Positions 1-9,441 of a stretch of 64,000 bases of DNA are shown in pieces. Each line of letters opens with the position of its first letter. Position 1 is the stretch's first letter. The notes below the pieces were generated by a model. That model did no database searches, was not told the origin of the DNA, and was given only the letters and a program-made list of their open reading frames with translations. Source of the DNA: Clostridium weizhouense. GTDB taxonomy: Bacteria > Bacillota > Clostridia > Clostridiales > Clostridiaceae. The position numbers and the translations under genes were made by a program. The stretch lies in the NCBI RefSeq assembly GCF_019431045.1, contig NZ_JAHXPT010000006.1, forward strand, positions 1 to 64,000. The letters run 5' to 3'.

Positions 1-126
<126 letters not shown>

Positions 127-156
127 TTAAATATATTAAAGAATACACACACTTAT

Positions 157-200
157 AAAAACTTCCTTACTAAAATTTATTAGCAAGGAAGTTTTTATTT
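157..200 (+). terminator. Rho-independent terminator after the flavoprotein gene
   Basis: Inverted repeat AACTTCCTT / AAGGAAGTT with a T-rich 3' flank, 30 bases after the stop codon. The remaining bases up to the next gene (about 200-564) are AT-rich and hold no convincing gene. Confidence 0.85.
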
Positions 201-492
201 TAAAGAAAATAATAGAGTTTTAAAATTTATCTTTTTAGAAAATTTTTAAGACTCTAAATTAAGTTAATTAACTTTTTAATAAAAAATGTAGCTTAGTTAC
301 TTGTGAGTTTTTATAGTTAATAAATAAAAAAGAAAAACTACAAAAAACGACTAAATAATTAAAACTTATTTTTAGAAGATATATTGTAATAATAACTTTA
401 TATTTAATAAATTACTATAATAAACAGATAATTAAATGTTTTATTTAGAAAACTAATTTAAAAATATATATAATATAATTAAAATATAAAGC

Positions 493-520
493 TAAAGTTA
501 ATAAATTTATAAACGAATGA
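493..520 (+). promoter_or_regulatory. Candidate sigma-D (motility) type promoter for the first MCP
   Basis: TAAAGTT, followed at motility-sigma spacing by AACGAATGA, lies about 45 bases before the MCP start. The -35 half matches the sigma-28/sigma-D consensus well. The -10 half keeps only the CGA core of GCCGATAA. It is plausible because MCP genes are usual targets of this sigma factor, but weak by sequence alone. Confidence 0.3.
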
Positions 521-564
521 ATAATTATAGGACGAATTTTTATATTTAGGTAAGGAGACGAAAG

Positions 565-2274
565 ATGTTAAAAACAATAAAAAATAAACTAATTTTTTTG
601 GTAGTTATTTTTATAATTACTATTGTGTCTATGGGGATTTATTCTATAAAAATTTTGAATAGTATAAATCAAAAATCAACAGTTATTACTAAAGATGCTA
701 TTCCAGGAATTATATATTCAGAAGAAATTAATGTTATGAAATCAAAGTTTAGATTACTTGAATATAATCATATTATTACAACCGATCAAGAAACTATGCA
801 AGAAAAAGAAAAAGCAATGGAAGAAAAAAATAAAGAAATACAAAAAAATTTAGAATTGTATTTTAATACAATAGAAACTGAAGAAGATAAACAATTGTTT
901 AATATGGTAAAAGAAGAATGGAATAAATATTTAGAACTACATAATCAAATTATTGCTTTAAGTAGAGAGAGTAAAAATGAAGAAGCTATGAAAATAATGA
1001 TGGGAGAATCAAAAGAATCATTTGATAAAGTTTCTTTATACTTGACAAATATGGTTGAATTCAATAAAAAAGCAACAGTAGATATCAGTTTAGAAGGTGA
1101 CAAAGAATATAATAGTGCTATGAAAATAAATATTTCTGTAATAATATTATTAGGAATAGCAAGTGTAATTTTTGGAGGAATTATTATTAGGTCCATAACA
1201 CATCCATTAAATCTTTTAAAATCAGAGTTAGATTCTTTAGCAGAAAGAGGAGGAGATTTAACTAAAGAAATACAAGTAGATTCAGAAGATGAAATAAAAG
1301 ATCTTTCAGTAAGTTTAAATAAATTTATACAAAATTTAAGAGAAATTATTAAAACAGTCAATGAAAGTTCTGAGAGTATAGAGGACGTTGTAGAGATTAT
1401 AAAAGATAATGTTACAAATTTAAATTCAGACATAGAGGAAGTTTCAGCAACTACAGAGCAACTAGCAGCCAATATGGAAGAAACAACAGCATCAGCAGAA
1501 GAAATGCTAGCAACATCTCAAGAAATAGAACAAGCTCTTAATTCTATTGCACAAAAGTCTCAAAATGGAGCAATTAAAGCAGGAGAGATAAATAAAAGAG
1601 CAGAAGATACTAAAGAACGTGTACAAGCTTCACAGAAAAAAACAAATGAAATATTTAATAATACAAAAATAGAATTAAAAGAAGCAATTCAATCATCAAA
1701 AGTTGTTGAAGAAATAAATGTACTTTCTGAATCTATAATGCAAATAACATCACAAACTAATCTTTTAGCACTTAATGCGGCTATAGAAGCAGCAAGAGCT
1801 GGAGAAGCAGGAAAAGGATTTTCAGTTGTTGCTGAGGAGATAAGAAAACTTGCAGAACAATCTAAAGATACAGTAATAGAAATTCAAAACATAACGGGAA
1901 AAGTAACAGATGCTGTTAAAAATCTTTCAAATAGTTCAAATAAATTATTAAAATTTATGTCTGTAGAAGTAGATAGTGATTATAAGAATATGTTAGATGT
2001 AGCAGATAAATATAGTAAAGATGCTGATTTTGTTGATAATCTTGTGGCAGATTTCAGTTCAAGTTCAGAAGAACTTTTAGCATCATTACAGGATGTAATT
2101 AAAACTATAGATGGAGTGGCACAAGCAGCTGGAGAAGGAGCAGGTGGTACTACTGACATTGCAAGCAGTGTATTACAAGTTAATGATAAATCTAATTATG
2201 TTTTAGAGAATGCATTAAAATCCAAAGAAGATGCTCAAAAATTAAAGGATGAAATTTCTAAATTTAAGATTTAG
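565..2274 (+). CDS. Methyl-accepting chemotaxis protein, 4-helix-bundle type sensor
   Basis: Transmembrane chemoreceptor of 569 residues that would signal to CheA/CheW. Order: TM1 (about residues 8-28), an all-helical Glu/Lys-rich extracytoplasmic domain of about 155 residues consistent with a 4HB_MCP module, TM2 (about 187-209), a HAMP domain, then the signalling bundle. The hairpin tip (about 393-430) contains the conserved [20 protein letters not shown] motif. RBS AAGGAGACGAAAG precedes the ATG. Flanking terminators indicate a monocistronic unit. The ligand cannot be told from sequence. Two other MCPs in the window (39912 and 43513) share the same style of signalling domain. Confidence 0.93.
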   Translation: MLKTIKNKLIFLVVIFIITIVSMGIYSIKILNSINQKSTVITKDAIPGIIYSEEINVMKSKFRLLEYNHIITTDQETMQEKEKAMEEKNKEIQKNLELYFNTIETEEDKQLFNMVKEEWNKYLELHNQIIALSRESKNEEAMKIMMGESKESFDKVSLYLTNMVEFNKKATVDISLEGDKEYNSAMKINISVIILLGIASVIFGGIIIRSITHPLNLLKSELDSLAERGGDLTKEIQVDSEDEIKDLSVSLNKFIQNLREIIKTVNESSESIEDVVEIIKDNVTNLNSDIEEVSATTEQLAANMEETTASAEEMLATSQEIEQALNSIAQKSQNGAIKAGEINKRAEDTKERVQASQKKTNEIFNNTKIELKEAIQSSKVVEEINVLSESIMQITSQTNLLALNAAIEAARAGEAGKGFSVVAEEIRKLAEQSKDTVIEIQNITGKVTDAVKNLSNSSNKLLKFMSVEVDSDYKNMLDVADKYSKDADFVDNLVADFSSSSEELLASLQDVIKTIDGVAQAAGEGAGGTTDIASSVLQVNDKSNYVLENALKSKEDAQKLKDEISKFKI

Positions 2275-2342
2275 AATATACTTAATTTAAGGTTGCATTT
2301 TAAAATATAGTTTAATTTAAGAATATAGATTAAAGTAATATT

Positions 2343-2390
2343 AAAGATAGATATTATAATGAAAATAATATCTATCTTTGTTTTTTTGTG
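2343..2390 (+). terminator. Strong terminator after the first MCP
   Basis: Perfect 15-bp stem (AAAGATAGATATTAT with its complement) and a 7-base loop, followed by a run of T. Confidence 0.92.
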
Positions 2391-3089
2391 TAGATAAAAA
2401 TATTTAAATAAATATTAAGAATATATTGAAAATTACAAAATAAGATAATATAATATAAACAACATATTCGTGTAAAATATATACATAAAATTAAAACGTT
2501 TGCAATAAATACATATATAATATAAAATGTAAATATTATTAATTGAACCTTATATAATTTTTAATTAAATTTATACATATTAATATAACTAGCAAATATA
2601 TTTAAATTTATACACTATTTAAGTACATAATTTTTTGCAAAACGGATATTAGTAAATATTATCAAAGGATAAAAAGAAAATATAAACTTTATAAATAATA
2701 AAATAGGCAAATCTATAAGTAAATAAATTGAGTTAAAAAATGATAAAAATCAATATTTATTCTAATAAAATGGGTGGAAATCAATATCTTGTTATTTGAT
2801 GTAGTAAAAGAAAAAAATTATTAGTATATAAATATTTGATCAAGTAATAATTAAATTCTAAGATTAAATACAAGTTTTAAATTATTAAAATTATCATTCA
2901 AATTGTTACCATAAGACTATAAGTATATTTATTTTATAAATTTATAGTAGATGTGACGTTAAAATATAGACAAGCATATTTAATAGATAAACAGAAACTA
3001 GGTTTATATTTAAAGTGTAAATATATTAAATTTTAAATATATTTTAAATTTAAGAATTAATAAACTATCAGATTATATATTTAAGATAG
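2391..3089 (+). other. Gene-free AT-rich stretch
   Basis: About 700 bases with stops in all frames and no ORF with a ribosome binding site. Nothing recognisable. It probably holds the distal upstream region of the lipase genes. Confidence 0.6.
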
Positions 3090-3174
3090 ATAAGTTCCAA
3101 TAAAGTTTATTCATTAATATACATCATAGAATACTTATAAATTCTATGATTTACCAGTATAATGAGGAACTTAT
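3090..3174. repeat. Nested inverted repeat upstream of the lipase genes
   Basis: Outer arms ATAAGTTCC (3090-3098) and GGAACTTAT (3166-3174) are perfect complements. Between them an independent hairpin CATAGAAT / ATTCTATG (3125-3148) is also perfect. A further dyad ATGTAAT-CA-ATTACAT lies at 3203-3218. There is no T tract, so a terminator is unlikely. It could be an RNA structure in the lipase leader or a set of operator half-sites. Confidence 0.5.
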
Positions 3175-3258
3175 ATAAAAAAGAAGAATTAAATAATTTT
3201 TAATGTAATCAATTACATGGAAATATTTGTTGTAATTCAACTATATTGATAGGGCAAT

Positions 3259-3417
3259 ATGAGAATTAATCAAATAAGTAATGATAAAGAAATTTTCTTA
3301 AATATAGATAGTTGTTGGTTCATCAGAAGTGAGGTGAGATATACAGTTATTTTAACAAAAGAAAAAAATCAAAGTAAGAAGATGTTAAAATTATTGTATA
3401 GGGGTGTGGAAAAATGA
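3259..3417 (+). CDS. Possible 52-residue ORF translationally coupled to lipase 1
   Basis: An ATG-initiated frame of 52 codons, with only a weak AGGG four bases upstream, whose TGA overlaps the lipase start as ATGA. Composition is Lys/Ile/Asn-rich with a single Cys-Trp pair; no signal peptide and no family recognised. The lipase has its own good RBS (AGGGGTG), so coupling is not required. It may be a leader peptide or a chance frame; the exact ATGA overlap is the main reason to list it. Confidence 0.22.
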   Translation: MRINQISNDKEIFLNIDSCWFIRSEVRYTVILTKEKNQSKKMLKLLYRGVEK

Positions 3418-4766
3418 AAAAGTCTTTAACTAAGTTAATAGGGATTTCACTATTAGCAGCTGCAATGACAGTTACAAGTTTTCCAATTAATAATGCAATG
3501 GCAGCGGAAATTACAGAACAAACAACAATAGAAAATACGCAAGATGAATCATCTATAGAGAATTCACCATTAGCAGTGGATTTAGATGAAGAAAAAACAG
3601 AAACTGTAGATTTATCTGCAACAAGAGAAGGAAACAATTATCCTGTTGTACTTGTACATGGATTTATGGGATGGGGAAGAGATGAAGTAGGTGGATTTAA
3701 ATATTGGGGGGGGACAGTAGACCTTCAAGAGAAAATGCGTGATGCAGGATATGAAGTGTATACAGCAACAGTAGGACCTGTAGCTAGTAACTGGGATAGA
3801 GCCTGTGAACTTTATGCTTATATAGTAGGTGGAAGAGTAGACTATGGTGAAGCACATGCTCAAAAATTTGGACATGAAAGGTATGGTAGAACATATCCAG
3901 GTATATACAAAAATATAAGTAATGAAAGAAAGATACATCTTGTTGGACATAGTATGGGCGGACAAACTGTTCGTGCACTTACACAATTATTAAGTGAAGG
4001 ATCTGAAGAAGAAAGAGCATATAGCCAAAATAATTTATCACCATTATTTGAAGGTGGAAAACATTGGATTCATAGCGTAACAACAATTGCAACACCAAAT
4101 GATGGAACAACAGCAGCTGATGGGAATCCAATAGTTGATATGGCAAGTCCTGCTTTTGGAGTTTTAGGAGCAGCAACAGGTCATAATGCTTTAGTTCAAA
4201 ATGTATTTGATTTTAAACTAGATCAATGGGGATTAACAAAGAGAAAAAATGAATTACAATTTTCTTATTTAAAACGTCTTTTAAATAGTGATATATGGTA
4301 TAAAACAAAGGATATATCAAGTTATGATTTATCAACATACGGAGCAGAAGAACTTAATAAATGGGTAAAAGCTCAACCAGATGTTTATTACTTCTCTTGG
4401 ACAGTTTGTGCAACAAAGGAATCAATACTTACAGGATACCAAATTCCACAACCAGGAGTAATGAATAAGATGTTTTATCCAAACTCTTTTGTAATGGGTA
4501 GTTATACACGTAATGAAGCAGGTAAACCAGTTATAGATGAAAATTGGTGGCCAAATGATGGTTATGTAAACTGCATAAGTGAAAATGGACCTAAATTAGG
4601 ATCTCATGATGTTATTGTAGATTATGATGGTACTCCTAAAAAGGGCGAATGGAATGCAATGCCTACACTTATGAACATGGACCATGAAGATATAATAGGA
4701 CGTTTTGGTAATGTTAAAAATTGGTATATAAATCGTTGTGAACAATTAAGTAAATTACCAATGTAG
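3414..4766 (+). CDS. Secreted triacylglycerol lipase, staphylococcal/Geobacillus (I.5/I.6) type
   Basis: 450-residue exported alpha/beta hydrolase. An N-terminal signal peptide (about 1-31, ending near AMA-AE) is followed by a short acidic linker. The mature domain begins at YPVVLVHGFMG, the oxyanion-hole motif. The catalytic triad can be read as Ser180 (GHSMGG), Asp382 (PNDG) and His424 (MDHED); the Asp-to-His spacing is close to that of the Geobacillus lipases. The segment around residues 125-165 (VDYGEAHA, FGHERYGRTYPG) matches the conserved region carrying metal-binding residues in this family. Expected to hydrolyse acylglycerols outside the cell. Paralogue of the next gene. Confidence 0.9.
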   Translation: MKKSLTKLIGISLLAAAMTVTSFPINNAMAAEITEQTTIENTQDESSIENSPLAVDLDEEKTETVDLSATREGNNYPVVLVHGFMGWGRDEVGGFKYWGGTVDLQEKMRDAGYEVYTATVGPVASNWDRACELYAYIVGGRVDYGEAHAQKFGHERYGRTYPGIYKNISNERKIHLVGHSMGGQTVRALTQLLSEGSEEERAYSQNNLSPLFEGGKHWIHSVTTIATPNDGTTAADGNPIVDMASPAFGVLGAATGHNALVQNVFDFKLDQWGLTKRKNELQFSYLKRLLNSDIWYKTKDISSYDLSTYGAEELNKWVKAQPDVYYFSWTVCATKESILTGYQIPQPGVMNKMFYPNSFVMGSYTRNEAGKPVIDENWWPNDGYVNCISENGPKLGSHDVIVDYDGTPKKGEWNAMPTLMNMDHEDIIGRFGNVKNWYINRCEQLSKLPM

Positions 4767-4786
4767 GAATTATAGTTAATAATTAG

Positions 4787-4806
4787 ATGGGGAAAAAATT
4801 CCCCAT
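4787..4806 (+). terminator. Short hairpin between the two lipase genes
   Basis: ATGGGGAA / TTCCCCAT with a 4-base A loop, 20 bases after the first lipase, with only a broken T-rich flank. Probably a weak terminator or an mRNA-processing hairpin, allowing some read-through into lipase 2. Confidence 0.4.
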
Positions 4807-4913
4807 TAGTATATTAATTTATATTGAAAAATATGGATACAATTTTATAAGATAAAAACTATATAAATAAGGTCAGGACAAGAGTATATGGTTAAAAATA
4901 AGGGGGAAAAGAG

Positions 4914-6521
4914 ATGAAGAAATCTTTAACTAAATTAATAGGTATTACTTTATTGGCGGTGTCTATGACGCTAACAAGTTTACCATTAAACGCTAGAGCG
5001 GCTGAACCAATAAATGTACCTCAAAATACACAGGTGCAAACTATTGATGATGAATCAAAGTCTCAAACATTTATTGAATCAGAAAAAAGTATAGCTGAAG
5101 AAGTAGAAAATACAAATTACGATAAAGCACAAGAATCACAAAAAGAATCAGGAAAATTAAATCAACAAAAAGAAATAGAAAAATCAGATGTGCAAGAAAA
5201 GAATGAGGAAAAAGAATTATCAAATACATCTGAAATAGATAAAAGTATTAATGAAGAAAATGAAATAACTAGTATTGAAAATGAAATTAGTAATATAGAT
5301 AAAATAGAAAAAGAAGAGACTACTGATATTACTGAAGCAACTCCAATAGAAGTACCTAATTTAGCAGCAACTAATATAACAGAAGGAAATGACTATCCGA
5401 TTGTTTTAGTTCATGGATTTTTAGGATTTGGAAGAGATGAACTATTAGGATATAAATATTGGGGGGGAGTTGTTGACATCCAAGAAAAATTAAGAGATTT
5501 AGGTCATGAAACTTATACAGCAACAGTAGGACCTGTATCTAGTAACTGGGATAGAGCTTGTGAATTATATGCATACATAGTTGGTGGTACAGTAGACTAT
5601 GGTGAAGCACATGCTAGAAAATTTGGACATGAAAGATATGGTAGAACATATCCAGGTGTATACAAAAAAATAAGTAATGAGAATAAAATTCATTTAATGG
5701 GACATAGTATGGGTGGACAAACCATACGTACTTTAACACAATTATTAAGTGAAGGCTGTGAAGAAGAAAAAGCATGTGGACAAGAAAATTTATCACCATT
5801 ATTTGAAGGTGGAAAACATTGGATCCATAGTGTAACAACAATATCAACACCAAATAATGGAACAACTTTGGCTGATGCAATTCCAGGAAGAATATTTTTA
5901 AGTTCTGCATTTGGTGTTTTAGGAACAGTAACAGGACATAATAATTTTATTAATTCATTGTATGATTTTAAACTAGATCAATGGGGATTAAAAAAAGAAG
6001 ATGGCGACTCTAAATTAGACTATATAGATAAGGTGTTAAATAGTGATATATGGGATAAAACAAAAGATATAGCAACTTATGATTTATCAACAGAAGGTGC
6101 AAGAGAGCTTAACAAATGGGTAAAAGCTCAACCAGATGTTTATTATTTTTCTTGGTCAACATGTGCAACAAGAGAATCACTAATTAGTGATCATTCTATG
6201 CCACAAATTGGCCCAATGAATCCATTGTTTTATCCAACAGCAACAGAAATGGGAAGATATACACGTAATAGAAATGGGCTTCCTATAATAGATAAAAAAT
6301 GGTTTCCAAATGATGGCGTTGTAAACACGTATAGTCAAGATGGACCTAAAGTAGCTTCAGATGATATAATTGAAAAATTTAATGGTCAAGCTAAAAAAGG
6401 ACAATGGAATGTAATGCCTAAGCTTATAAATACAGATCATATGGACATTGTAGGTACATTTGGAGATGTGAAAGATTGGTATGCTGACTATGCAGAACAA
6501 TTAAGTAATTTACCAAAATAA
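4914..6521 (+). CDS. Secreted triacylglycerol lipase 2 with long acidic propeptide
   Basis: 535-residue paralogue of the preceding lipase. The first eleven residues (MKKSLTKLIGI) are identical, as are long catalytic-domain blocks such as the NWDRACELYAYIVGG region. Triad: Ser265 (GHSMGG), Asp467 (PNDG), His509 (TDHMD). Unlike lipase 1 it has a Glu/Lys/Ser-rich, low-complexity region of about 115 residues after the signal peptide, resembling the propeptides of staphylococcal lipases, which act in folding and secretion there. Strong RBS GGGGGAAAAGAG. The pair arose by tandem duplication; different propeptides and diverged C-terminal loops suggest different substrates or secretion behaviour. Confidence 0.9.
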   Translation: MKKSLTKLIGITLLAVSMTLTSLPLNARAAEPINVPQNTQVQTIDDESKSQTFIESEKSIAEEVENTNYDKAQESQKESGKLNQQKEIEKSDVQEKNEEKELSNTSEIDKSINEENEITSIENEISNIDKIEKEETTDITEATPIEVPNLAATNITEGNDYPIVLVHGFLGFGRDELLGYKYWGGVVDIQEKLRDLGHETYTATVGPVSSNWDRACELYAYIVGGTVDYGEAHARKFGHERYGRTYPGVYKKISNENKIHLMGHSMGGQTIRTLTQLLSEGCEEEKACGQENLSPLFEGGKHWIHSVTTISTPNNGTTLADAIPGRIFLSSAFGVLGTVTGHNNFINSLYDFKLDQWGLKKEDGDSKLDYIDKVLNSDIWDKTKDIATYDLSTEGARELNKWVKAQPDVYYFSWSTCATRESLISDHSMPQIGPMNPLFYPTATEMGRYTRNRNGLPIIDKKWFPNDGVVNTYSQDGPKVASDDIIEKFNGQAKKGQWNVMPKLINTDHMDIVGTFGDVKDWYADYAEQLSNLPK

Positions 6522-6539
6522 GATTAAAAAGTAATATTA

Positions 6540-6575
6540 AGAGCTAACTCAGTAACTTGAGTTAGCTCTATTAAT
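6540..6575 (+). terminator. Terminator after lipase 2
   Basis: AGAGCTAACTCA / TGAGTTAGCTCT perfect stem with a short loop, followed by ATTAATTTAATT. The T tract is weak. Confidence 0.7.
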
Positions 6576-6792
6576 TTAATTGGGAGTTATTATATATAAG
6601 TTCATCATTATACTAGCAAGTCATGTTATTTGTAAATATTTTTAAATTTATATTAACAAACAAACTGTATTTAAACTTATATAAATTAGTGTGTGTAAAA
6701 AATATATATAAATTAATTACAATCAACTAAGCTCTAGATTATATTAAATTTTTTAGTATAAATATTATTTAAAACTTAGAGAATTACAATTG

Positions 6793-7245
6793 TTAGAGAG
6801 AGCTTAAAATATCATCAATGTGTCCTTTAACTTTAACTTTTCTAAATTCTTTAACAATCAATCCATCTTCATTAATTAAAAAAGTACTTCGTTCTATTCC
6901 AATAACCTTTTTTCCAAACATAGTTTTTTCTTTTAATACATCATATAATGAACAAACAATTTTTTCTTCATCACTTAATAATAAAAATGGTAAGTTGAAT
7001 TTATTAATAAATTTATCATGAGAAGATAATTTATCTTTACTAATTCCAATTACTATTGAATTTTTATCTTGTATAGTAGTGTAATTATTTTTAAAATCAC
7101 ATGCTTCAGCTGTACATCCAGGTGTATTATCTTTTGGGTAAAAGTATAAAATAACTTTTTTCCCTCTATAATTACTTAATTTATGACTTTTTCCATCTGA
7201 ACCTTGAAGTTCAAAATCAGGAGCTAAATCTCCAATATTAACCAT
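6793..7245 (-). CDS. bcp: Bcp/PrxQ-type thiol peroxidase
   Basis: 150-residue cytoplasmic peroxiredoxin that reduces H2O2 and organic hydroperoxides with thiol donors. The active-site motif [10 protein letters not shown] is present with the peroxidatic Cys and, five residues on, the resolving Cys of the atypical two-Cys PrxQ class; it follows the conserved YFYPKDNT. Full family length. The start is supported by AGGTG a few bases before the ATG. Single gene on the minus strand. In an anaerobe it fits oxygen tolerance, like the hemerythrin at 17452. Confidence 0.93.
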   Translation of the reverse strand: MVNIGDLAPDFELQGSDGKSHKLSNYRGKKVILYFYPKDNTPGCTAEACDFKNNYTTIQDKNSIVIGISKDKLSSHDKFINKFNLPFLLLSDEEKIVCSLYDVLKEKTMFGKKVIGIERSTFLINEDGLIVKEFRKVKVKGHIDDILSSL

Positions 7246-7630
7246 AATTGTTCACCTCCAAATATTAATGTTATTATATAATAATTATTATTAATTATCA
7301 ATATAAATTTGTTAAAAAATATTATCTAAAAATATTTTCTTTATTTAATGTAATTTTTTAATATCAATATTTACTTAAAATACGGTTTTATTTATAGATT
7401 ATTATGTCTTTTAAATTATCAGACAAGAGGTGAATTCTTTTAAGGATAAATTTATTTATATAATATCAATATTAATAATTTAATCTATTATAGATATTAT
7501 ACTAGCATTGTTATTTAGAATTTAATAAATGAATAATTGTAGATATTAAAGATAATATTAAAGGATAATTCACTATAAAAGTATAATGAAATTTTGTAAA
7601 TTGATTATAAATCTTGGGGAGGAAGTTAAA
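7246..7630 (+). other. Divergent intergenic region
   Basis: AT-rich region between the divergent bcp and amidohydrolase genes; it should hold both promoters. An upstream ATG at 7586 is in frame with the amidohydrolase but lacks a ribosome binding site. Confidence 0.5.
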
Positions 7631-8797
7631 TTGGGTAGAGAAGAGTTATTAAGTATAGTTGAAAATTTAAATAATGAACTTATAGAAGTTTATCATAAAC
7701 TACATCAAAATCCTGAATTACCAAATCAAGAGTTTGAAACTACAAATAATTTAAGAAAATTATTAAAAGATGTTAATATAGATATTATTGATTTAAATTT
7801 AAAAACAGGTTTAGTTGCAGAAATTAATGGGAGAGCTAAAGGACCAGTTATTGCTATTAGGTGTGATATAGATGCATTACCAATTGAAGAGGAAACAGAT
7901 TTACCATATAAATCATTAATTAAAGGGAAAATGCATGCTTGTGGACATGATTTTCATATGGCAGTTATTTTGGGAGCAGTTTACTTGCTTAAAAAAAATG
8001 AACAAAATTTAAAGGGGAAAGTTAAAGTTATATTTCAACCAGCAGAGGAAAGTGCAGATGGAGCTAAGAAGATTATTGAGACTGGAGTTTTAGATGATGT
8101 TGATGTTATATTTGGTATTCATAATACACCAGATTTAGATAGTGGAGTTATTGGAGTTAAAACTGGAGCAATGACTGCAGCTGTTGATAGATTTGAAATA
8201 GAGATTTTAGGAGTAGGAAGTCATGCTGCAAAGCCAGAAAAGTCAATAGATCCAATTATTATTGCATCTAATATAATTATGTCACTTCAAACTATAGTAA
8301 GTCGTAATATAAGTCCAACTAGTAATGCACTTTTAAGTGTGACTCATATAGAAAGTGGAAATACATGGAATGTAATTCCAGAAGCAGCTTATATCGAAGG
8401 TACAGTTAGAACTTTAAATGAAAGTGATCGTAATTTAATATTTAAGAGAATGAATGAAATTATTAATGGTACATCACAATTGTTTGGAGGAAGTGCAAAA
8501 CTTATTTGGCATTCTTCTTCTTCAGCAACAAATAATACTGAAAAATGGGTTAGACTATCAATTGAAGTAGCAAAAAATTTAAATTTTGATGTAAAAGAGA
8601 TTTCAATGGGATTAGAAGGTGAAGACTTTGCATATTATCAACAAAAGATACCAGGAGCCTTTATAATTACTGGAATAGGAAAGTCATATGCACATCATCA
8701 TCCTAAGTTTCAAATAGATGAGAATGTGATTTTAGATTATGCAAAATATTTTGCTAGTTTAGCAGAAAAATCATTAATAGAAATATCAAGTAGATAG
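7631..8797 (+). CDS. M20-family amidohydrolase (N-acyl-amino-acid / IAA-amino-acid hydrolase type)
   Basis: 388-residue metal-dependent amidohydrolase of the AbgB/HipO/carboxypeptidase Ss1 group, which removes acyl groups from amino acids. Seen: the HQNPE motif near the N-terminus, RCDIDALPIEE, MHACGHDFHMA with the metal-binding His, the PAEE active-site segment, and the C-terminal HHPKFQIDE. I place the start at the TTG at 7631 because GGGGAGGAAG lies just before it; a frame from ATG 7586 would be 15 residues longer without an RBS. The exact substrate is not evident. It stands alone between bcp and the copper operon. Confidence 0.88.
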   Translation: MGREELLSIVENLNNELIEVYHKLHQNPELPNQEFETTNNLRKLLKDVNIDIIDLNLKTGLVAEINGRAKGPVIAIRCDIDALPIEEETDLPYKSLIKGKMHACGHDFHMAVILGAVYLLKKNEQNLKGKVKVIFQPAEESADGAKKIIETGVLDDVDVIFGIHNTPDLDSGVIGVKTGAMTAAVDRFEIEILGVGSHAAKPEKSIDPIIIASNIIMSLQTIVSRNISPTSNALLSVTHIESGNTWNVIPEAAYIEGTVRTLNESDRNLIFKRMNEIINGTSQLFGGSAKLIWHSSSSATNNTEKWVRLSIEVAKNLNFDVKEISMGLEGEDFAYYQQKIPGAFIITGIGKSYAHHHPKFQIDENVILDYAKYFASLAEKSLIEISSR

Positions 8798-8809
8798 TGA
8801 CATTGTAGT

Positions 8810-8932
8810 ATTAAAATTTATAAATGCAAAGTTAAAGGACAGTCTGAAAATGTTAGAAGTTTATTATTAGGAGCAGATATAGAAAAAGTAGCAAAAGGGA
8901 TTTGGTTAAGTATATATTTTGTAAAAAATTAA
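8810..8932 (+). pseudogene. Remnant of an Rpn-type (PD-(D/E)XK nuclease family) C-terminus
   Basis: A 41-codon open stretch without a proper start, ending in TAA. It contains SLLLGADIEKVAKG followed by WLSIYFVKN, which resembles the C-terminal repeat of Rpn/PDDEXK_2 proteins (typically LLxxGxdiexIaKxTGLSxeEI). A better-preserved relative lies at 18167. Short and degenerate, so tentative. Confidence 0.35.
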
Positions 8933-8970
8933 AAGATGAAATGAATTAGAATATATATTAATGGGAATAA

Positions 8971-9015
8971 AAAAACTTAGAGTAGTTTATTTAAAATTAA
9001 CTCTAAGTTTTTTAT
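8971..9015 (+). terminator. Terminator upstream of the copper operon
   Basis: AAAAACTTAGAGT / ACTCTAAGTTTTTT stem flanked by A and T runs, so it can act on both strands. It isolates the copper operon from upstream transcription. Confidence 0.9.
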
Positions 9016-9042
9016 TGTATAGAAAATTAGAAGCTTTTTAAA

Positions 9043-9100
9043 TTGACAAATTAAAAATTAGTTATATAATTTAATTATAATATACCCCCCTGGGGGGGAG
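9043..9100 (+). promoter_or_regulatory. csoR promoter and CsoR copper operator
   Basis: TTGACA (9043-9048) and TATAAT (9065-9070), 16 bases apart, form a near-consensus sigma-A promoter. Downstream, TATACCCCCCTGGGGGGGAG (9081-9100) is the G/C-run dyad typical of CsoR-type operators and lies against the csoR RBS. Cu(I) binding should release CsoR and derepress the operon. Confidence 0.85.
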
Positions 9101-9110
9101 GGGGAAGAGT

Positions 9111-9377
9111 ATGAGCGAAGAAAGAAAAAAAGCATTGCAATCTTTAAAGACAGCAAAAGGTCAAATTGAAGGAATAATAAAAATGATTGAAGATGATAGA
9201 TATTGTATAGATGTTGCAAATCAAATATTAGCAGCTCAATCGTTATTAAAAAAAGCAGATTTAATGATATTGCAAGGGCATTTACGTCATTGTGTAAAAG
9301 AAGCTTGTCTTAATAATGATACTGATCAAAAGATTGAAGAAATGAATAAAGTTTTAGAGAAAATACTTTCTAAATAG
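9111..9377 (+). CDS. csoR: Copper-sensing transcriptional repressor CsoR
   Basis: 88-residue all-helical DUF156-family repressor. The Cu(I) ligands can be read as Cys32, His57 and Cys61; the spacing (25 and 4 residues) is the same as Cys36/His61/Cys65 of Mycobacterium CsoR, which separates it from the nickel and formaldehyde relatives. First gene of csoR-copA-copZ. It is preceded by a sigma-A promoter and a G/C-run operator, so the operon is autoregulated and should be induced by copper. RBS GAGGGGGAAGAG. Confidence 0.95.
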   Translation: MSEERKKALQSLKTAKGQIEGIIKMIEDDRYCIDVANQILAAQSLLKKADLMILQGHLRHCVKEACLNNDTDQKIEEMNKVLEKILSK

Positions 9378-9441
9378 ACAAATTAGAGAATAATATCAAC
9401 ATTTATTGATAATAAAACTAAGAATTGATAGGGGTGAATAT

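Noticed and set aside
945..1472. Long minus-strand frame inside the first MCP gene
   Set aside because: Antisense shadow of the MCP; Ser/Ile-rich composition, no ribosome binding site and no family features.
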